Of a stretch of 64,000 nt of DNA, positions 59,833 to 64,000 are shown piece by piece (within the stretch, counting starts at the first letter, position 1; every line of letters begins with the position of its first letter). The stretch is from Microbispora triticiradicis. GTDB taxonomy: Bacteria > Actinomycetota > Actinomycetes > Streptosporangiales > Streptosporangiaceae. Made by a program: the position numbers and the translations under genes. The notes beneath the pieces were generated by a model. The model saw only the letters and a program-made list of their open reading frames with translations. It was not told the DNA's origin and did not search any database. The DNA lies in contig QFZU02000076.1 of the NCBI GenBank assembly GCA_003260025.2, forward strand, positions 33,819 to 97,818, given 5' to 3'.

Positions 59833-60552
59833 GTGAACAGAGGTGAAACATACCTGGGAGGCGGTACGCTGAGGGGGAGCCCCACAGAACGGATCACGCG
59901 TGTGAGTAAGATCGGCACTCCCAGAACCACCATCACGCACCGAGCGCAGCCGCGCAACGCGCCGCAGCAGGCACGGGCCGCGCAGACCCGGGCCCAGGTG
60001 CTCGCCTCGGCGGCCGAGCTGTTCGCCGACCGCGGCTATCCGCACACCTCCATCGACCACATCGCCAAGCAGGTCGGCATGACCAAGGGCGCGGTGTACT
60101 TCCACTTCCGCGACAAGAAGGACATCGCCGCCGAGATCGTGCGCGAGCTGTACAACCGGTGGCGCGTTCGCATCGACGAGGCGCAGGCCATGGGCCTGCC
60201 GCCGATGGAGACGGTCGAGGCGCTGCTGAAGAACGCCGCCGACAAGTTCTTCGAGGACGACATCGTCAAGGCCGGAGCGAGGATCCAGGCCGAGCGTTCG
60301 CTGTCCGACACGACCCTGCCCGAGCCCTACGTCGAGTGGATCGCCACGCTCTCGACGCTGCTGGCGAAGGCGAGCGGCGCCGGTCAGCTCCGCGAGGGCA
60401 TGGACCCCGAGTCCGCCGCGTATATGCTCGTGTCGGCGTTCTTCGGCCTGCAGCACGTCTGTGACGTCCTCAACCAGCGTGCGGATCTGCCCCGCCGCTG
60501 GGAGGAGATGAGCCGCCTGCTCTTCGCCTCCATCGCCGCCTCCCCGCAATAG
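59833..60552 (+). CDS. TetR-family gamma-butyrolactone receptor-like regulator (2)
   Basis: A 239-residue ArpA/ScbR-type receptor. The HTH is ELFADRGYPHTSIDHIAKQVGMTKGAVYFHFRDKKDIAAEIV in its conserved parts; the ligand domain has KAGARIQAERSL, PYVEWIATLSTLL and SAFFGLQHVCDVL, matching true receptors. GTG 59833 has GAGGTG 5 bases upstream. GTG 59902 (MSKIGTPRTT) is an alternative start, favoured by the fact that operator G would then lie upstream of the gene rather than inside it. Divergent from the AfsA-like gene, the classical synthase/receptor arrangement. Confidence 0.9.
   Translation: MNRGETYLGGGTLRGSPTERITRVSKIGTPRTTITHRAQPRNAPQQARAAQTRAQVLASAAELFADRGYPHTSIDHIAKQVGMTKGAVYFHFRDKKDIAAEIVRELYNRWRVRIDEAQAMGLPPMETVEALLKNAADKFFEDDIVKAGARIQAERSLSDTTLPEPYVEWIATLSTLLAKASGAGQLREGMDPESAAYMLVSAFFGLQHVCDVLNQRADLPRRWEEMSRLLFASIAASPQ
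59850..59867. promoter_or_regulatory. ARE-like operator G
   Basis: ATACC-TGGGAGGC-GGTAC, one mismatch to the common core. It falls inside the first codons of the receptor gene if GTG 59833 is used, or 35 bases upstream if GTG 59902 is used. Confidence 0.55.
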
Positions 60553-60588
60553 GACAACCGCCGGGAGCCCACCCAAGGAGACCTTCGC

Positions 60589-61602
<1,014 letters not shown>

Positions 61603-61740
61603 CATCGGGCCTCTCGCTGGATTCGGGGCGGGCCTGAGCGACCGGGCCGCCAGGCGGGCATCTTCGATCTCGGCGGCCAGGGCCTCGTCGTGCTCGCCCG
61701 CGTGTCCGGTGCCCGCGCATGGGAGCGCCGGCGGCGCGGT

Positions 61741-64000
61741 TCAGTCCGGGCGGTCGAGGTCGGTGGCGGCCAGCGCCCGGGCCATCGCGGTGCGGTTGCG
61801 GACGCCGAGCTTGCGGTAGACGCTTCCGAGGTGCGTCTCGACCGTCTTGGGCGTGACGTTCAGCTCCTGGGCGATCTGGCGGTTGGTCCGGCCCCGGGCC
61901 GCCAACCGGGCCACCCGCCATTCTCCGGGGGTCAGCCCGGTCCCGTGCGGCTCCGGCGGCCGCGTACCGGCCTCGCTCAGTGCGCTCCGCGCCCGCCGCG
62001 CGAGCCCTGCGGCTCCGCACTCCTCCGCCAGCCGGAGAGCCTCGGTCAGGGCGGCCTGCCCGGCCTGGGGGTGACGCTGCCACGTGCGGCGGCCGAAGGC
62101 GTGCAGGGCCGTGGCGAGCTCCAGCCTGGCCGGGCCCGTTCGCAGTACCCTTACCGCCTCCTCCAGCAACTCCGGCTCGGCCCGGCCTCCGGTCACCGTC
62201 GCCGCCACCCGAAGCGCTCGGCCGAGGGTGCGTGGGGCGCCCCACCGGCGGGCCAGGTCGAGATCCTCGGCGGCCAGCGCCAAGGCCGCGTCGCGGGTAC
62301 CCAGGACGTGCTTGCCCAGTGCGGCGACCATCCGCCACGGATGCGAGGCCGGGTTCAACCAGCCGTCCGCGAGCAACCGGCGGCCCACCTGCTCCGCCTG
62401 CCGGACCGCCTGCTCGGCCCGCCCATGGGCGAGATCCACCCGGGCGGCCAGCAGGTCCAGCCGGCAACGCAGGGCCTTGTAGGGCGGGACTTCGGCGGAC
62501 GCTCCGGCAAGCGCCTCGGCCGCGGCGGCCGGCCGCCCCTGTGCGAGGTGCGCCTCCGCCAGGATCTCTCCGCCGTAGACCGGGGCCAGCGGGACCGGCA
62601 CCCTGCCGATCAGTCGTACCGCCTGCCGGATGCCGGCCTCGGCCTCGGCGAGGTGACCGCGCGACAGCAGCGCGTGCACCCTGAGGTAGCCGATCGGCGC
62701 GGCCAGGTACGACGAGCCCGCTTCCCGCGCCGCGGACCAGTCGTGGTCGAGATGCCGCAGCGCGTCGTCATGGTCGGCGTCGATCAGGACCAGGTAGGGA
62801 AGCGACGACGACGCGTCCTGGTAGGCCATGCCGGACGAGCGCAGCCGCAGCACCCGCAGCGCCGCGGAGACGGCCGCGTCCCGGTCGAGATCGATGACGG
62901 CGGTCCGGAACGCGGTGAACGCGTCGAGCTTGCACCGCACCTCGTCGCTGAGCCTCGGCGCGGCCGAAAGCACCGCCAGGTGCTGCGCACCGGTGTGCCG
63001 CAGGTCCAGCTCGGCCACCGCCGCCGCGATGATCTGCGTCCGCAGCCGGTGCTCCAGCTCCGCATGCCCGTCGCCCAGCTCGGTGAGGGCGTTCTCCAAA
63101 AGGGCGATCGCGTCGGCGTTGCGGCCGTTGAGGATCACCGCACGACCGAGCAGCTCGGTGATCTCGGCGCGCCCGGCCGCGTCCGGGGCCAGCGCGGCGG
63201 CGCGTCGCAGATAGCCGATCGCGGCCGGCCAGTCGAGCCAGTACGCGATGCGGCCGGCCATCCGTACCAGCTCGGCGGTCGCCTGCGGGGTGGGCGGCTC
63301 CTGCAAGGCCCGCTCCAGGAACGCCAGAGCGGACCGTGGCACCCCCCGGCTGGACGCGTGGTTCGCGGCGGCCACCAGCGTGTCTACCACCCAAGAGTCG
63401 CCTGAGGGCAGGGTTTCGAGCAGGTGGGTGGCGACCAGCGGTGCGGGCTGCCCGGCGGCGAGCAGCTCGGCCGCTCGCCGATGCAGGCGGCTGCGCTCCA
63501 CCACGGCGATGCTGGAGTACACGGCGTGCCTGGTCAGGGCGTGCACGAACTCGGGCCGCCCGCCGCCGCGCAGGACGCCCGCGGCCACCAGTTCGTCCTG
63601 GCCCCGGGTGAGTGTCTCCGGGCCGCCCGCGAGTTCGGCGACGAGCTGCGGGTCGGCCTCCTCGCCCAGTACGGCGCATATCTGAGCGACCCGCACGGCG
63701 TGGGGGGTGAGGTGCGCGAGCACGGCGCCCATCCACTGGCTCAGCGCCGGCCCGCCGAGCGCACGCAACGCCTCCTCGTCACCCTCGGCCGCCGTGCCGC
63801 CCGCGGCAGCGGCGGCTGCCGCCAGCTCCCGTACGAACAGCGGGTTGCCGCCGGTCAGGCGGTGGCAGGCCGCGCACAGCCGGGTGTCCGCCGCCTCGCC
63901 GTTGACGGCGCGCACCAGGCGGGCCGTGGCGGCCGGCGTCAGCGGAGCCGGCCGCAGCACCGTCCCGGCCGGATCGGCGGCGAGCGCCGAGCACGGCCCC
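61741..64000 (-). CDS. LAL-type LuxR-family regulator (partial, runs off the window)
   Basis: At least 753 residues, open to the right edge of the window. The visible part includes the end of the AAA/ATPase region (CHRLTGGNPLFVRELAAAA), a winged-helix and TPR-like helical region, and the C-terminal LuxR HTH (GLTPGEWRVARLAARGRTN ... QELNVTPKTVETHLGSVYRK). Large ATP-binding LuxR regulators often control antibiotic clusters or sugar metabolism. The Walker A part lies beyond the window. The GTG at 63960 is probably internal, since the frame continues upstream with no stop. It may belong to cluster 2 or to the next locus. Confidence 0.85.
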   Translation of the reverse strand, partial: GPCSALAADPAGTVLRPAPLTPAATARLVRAVNGEAADTRLCAACHRLTGGNPLFVRELAAAAAAAGGTAAEGDEEALRALGGPALSQWMGAVLAHLTPHAVRVAQICAVLGEEADPQLVAELAGGPETLTRGQDELVAAGVLRGGGRPEFVHALTRHAVYSSIAVVERSRLHRRAAELLAAGQPAPLVATHLLETLPSGDSWVVDTLVAAANHASSRGVPRSALAFLERALQEPPTPQATAELVRMAGRIAYWLDWPAAIGYLRRAAALAPDAAGRAEITELLGRAVILNGRNADAIALLENALTELGDGHAELEHRLRTQIIAAAVAELDLRHTGAQHLAVLSAAPRLSDEVRCKLDAFTAFRTAVIDLDRDAAVSAALRVLRLRSSGMAYQDASSSLPYLVLIDADHDDALRHLDHDWSAAREAGSSYLAAPIGYLRVHALLSRGHLAEAEAGIRQAVRLIGRVPVPLAPVYGGEILAEAHLAQGRPAAAAEALAGASAEVPPYKALRCRLDLLAARVDLAHGRAEQAVRQAEQVGRRLLADGWLNPASHPWRMVAALGKHVLGTRDAALALAAEDLDLARRWGAPRTLGRALRVAATVTGGRAEPELLEEAVRVLRTGPARLELATALHAFGRRTWQRHPQAGQAALTEALRLAEECGAAGLARRARSALSEAGTRPPEPHGTGLTPGEWRVARLAARGRTNRQIAQELNVTPKTVETHLGSVYRKLGVRNRTAMARALAATDLDRPD

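Overview
The window is high-GC actinomycete chromosome. Frequent GTG/TTG starts, stop/start overlaps of the ATGA, GTGA and TTGA kind, StrR-, ArpA- and AfsA-type genes and an ECF41-type sigma factor suggest a Streptomyces relative, possibly of the Streptosporangiales; this placement is inference from gene content. No rRNA, tRNA or CRISPR array was recognised. Two large biosynthetic gene clusters dominate, separated by ordinary accessory genes.

Left flank (1-4 kb): a partial gene, a PpiC-related putative peptide-maturation protein, a rifampicin monooxygenase (rox) with a rifamycin-associated element upstream, and an alpha/beta hydrolase.

Cluster 1 (about 4.0-19.7 kb): an MFS exporter and an ATP-grasp ligase diverge from a nine-gene, tightly coupled operon. 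The operon encodes an asparagine-synthetase homologue with a dead-looking glutaminase site, a TauD-type dioxygenase, a GMC oxidoreductase, a second ATP-grasp ligase, an HELGH metalloprotein, a methyltransferase, a diaminopimelate-decarboxylase-like enzyme, a DapD, and a fused DapC-DapE. The parts list parallels the Pseudomonas tabtoxin (tabtoxinine-beta-lactam) pathway, which is also built from lysine/DAP-type enzymes. I propose an actinomycete tabtoxin-like or other modified-DAP dipeptide antimetabolite.

Middle (19.7-28.5 kb): ECF41 sigma factor with its convergent SDR partner, a cold-shock protein, a small membrane protein, an AAA ATPase with a nuclease-like tail behind a perfect 19-bp palindrome, a broken GH62 arabinofuranosidase under a LacI-type operator, a GH15 trehalase/glucoamylase, and a DUF488 protein.

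Cluster 2 (28.5 to about 61 kb): two long operons run towards each other and meet at one strong bidirectional hairpin (40076-40112). The plus operon has two KAS III enzymes, phenylacetyl-CoA-epoxidase subunits (PaaA, a PaaB-PaaC fusion, PaaD, no PaaE), an SDR, a crotonase, an acyl-CoA ligase, a transporter and a P450. The minus operon has a StrR-family activator, GriI/GriH-like enzymes plus aspartokinase (predicted 3-amino-4-hydroxybenzoate supply), a second P450, an exporter and four oxidoreductases. A carboxylic acid reductase diverges from it. To the right is an apparent autoregulator module: AfsA-like synthase, HAD phosphatase, flavoprotein and two ArpA/ScbR-like TetR receptors, followed by an aldo/keto reductase.

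Regulation of cluster 2 can be read from the DNA. Seven ATACC-N8-GGTAT palindromes (some with one mismatch) sit at its promoters and look like gamma-butyrolactone-receptor operators. Two 31-bp elements with StrR-site geometry (9-bp arms around 11 bp) precede the KAS operon and the carboxylic acid reductase. Together they imply a signal -> receptor -> StrR-like activator -> biosynthesis cascade contained within the locus. The window ends inside a large LuxR-type (LAL) regulator.
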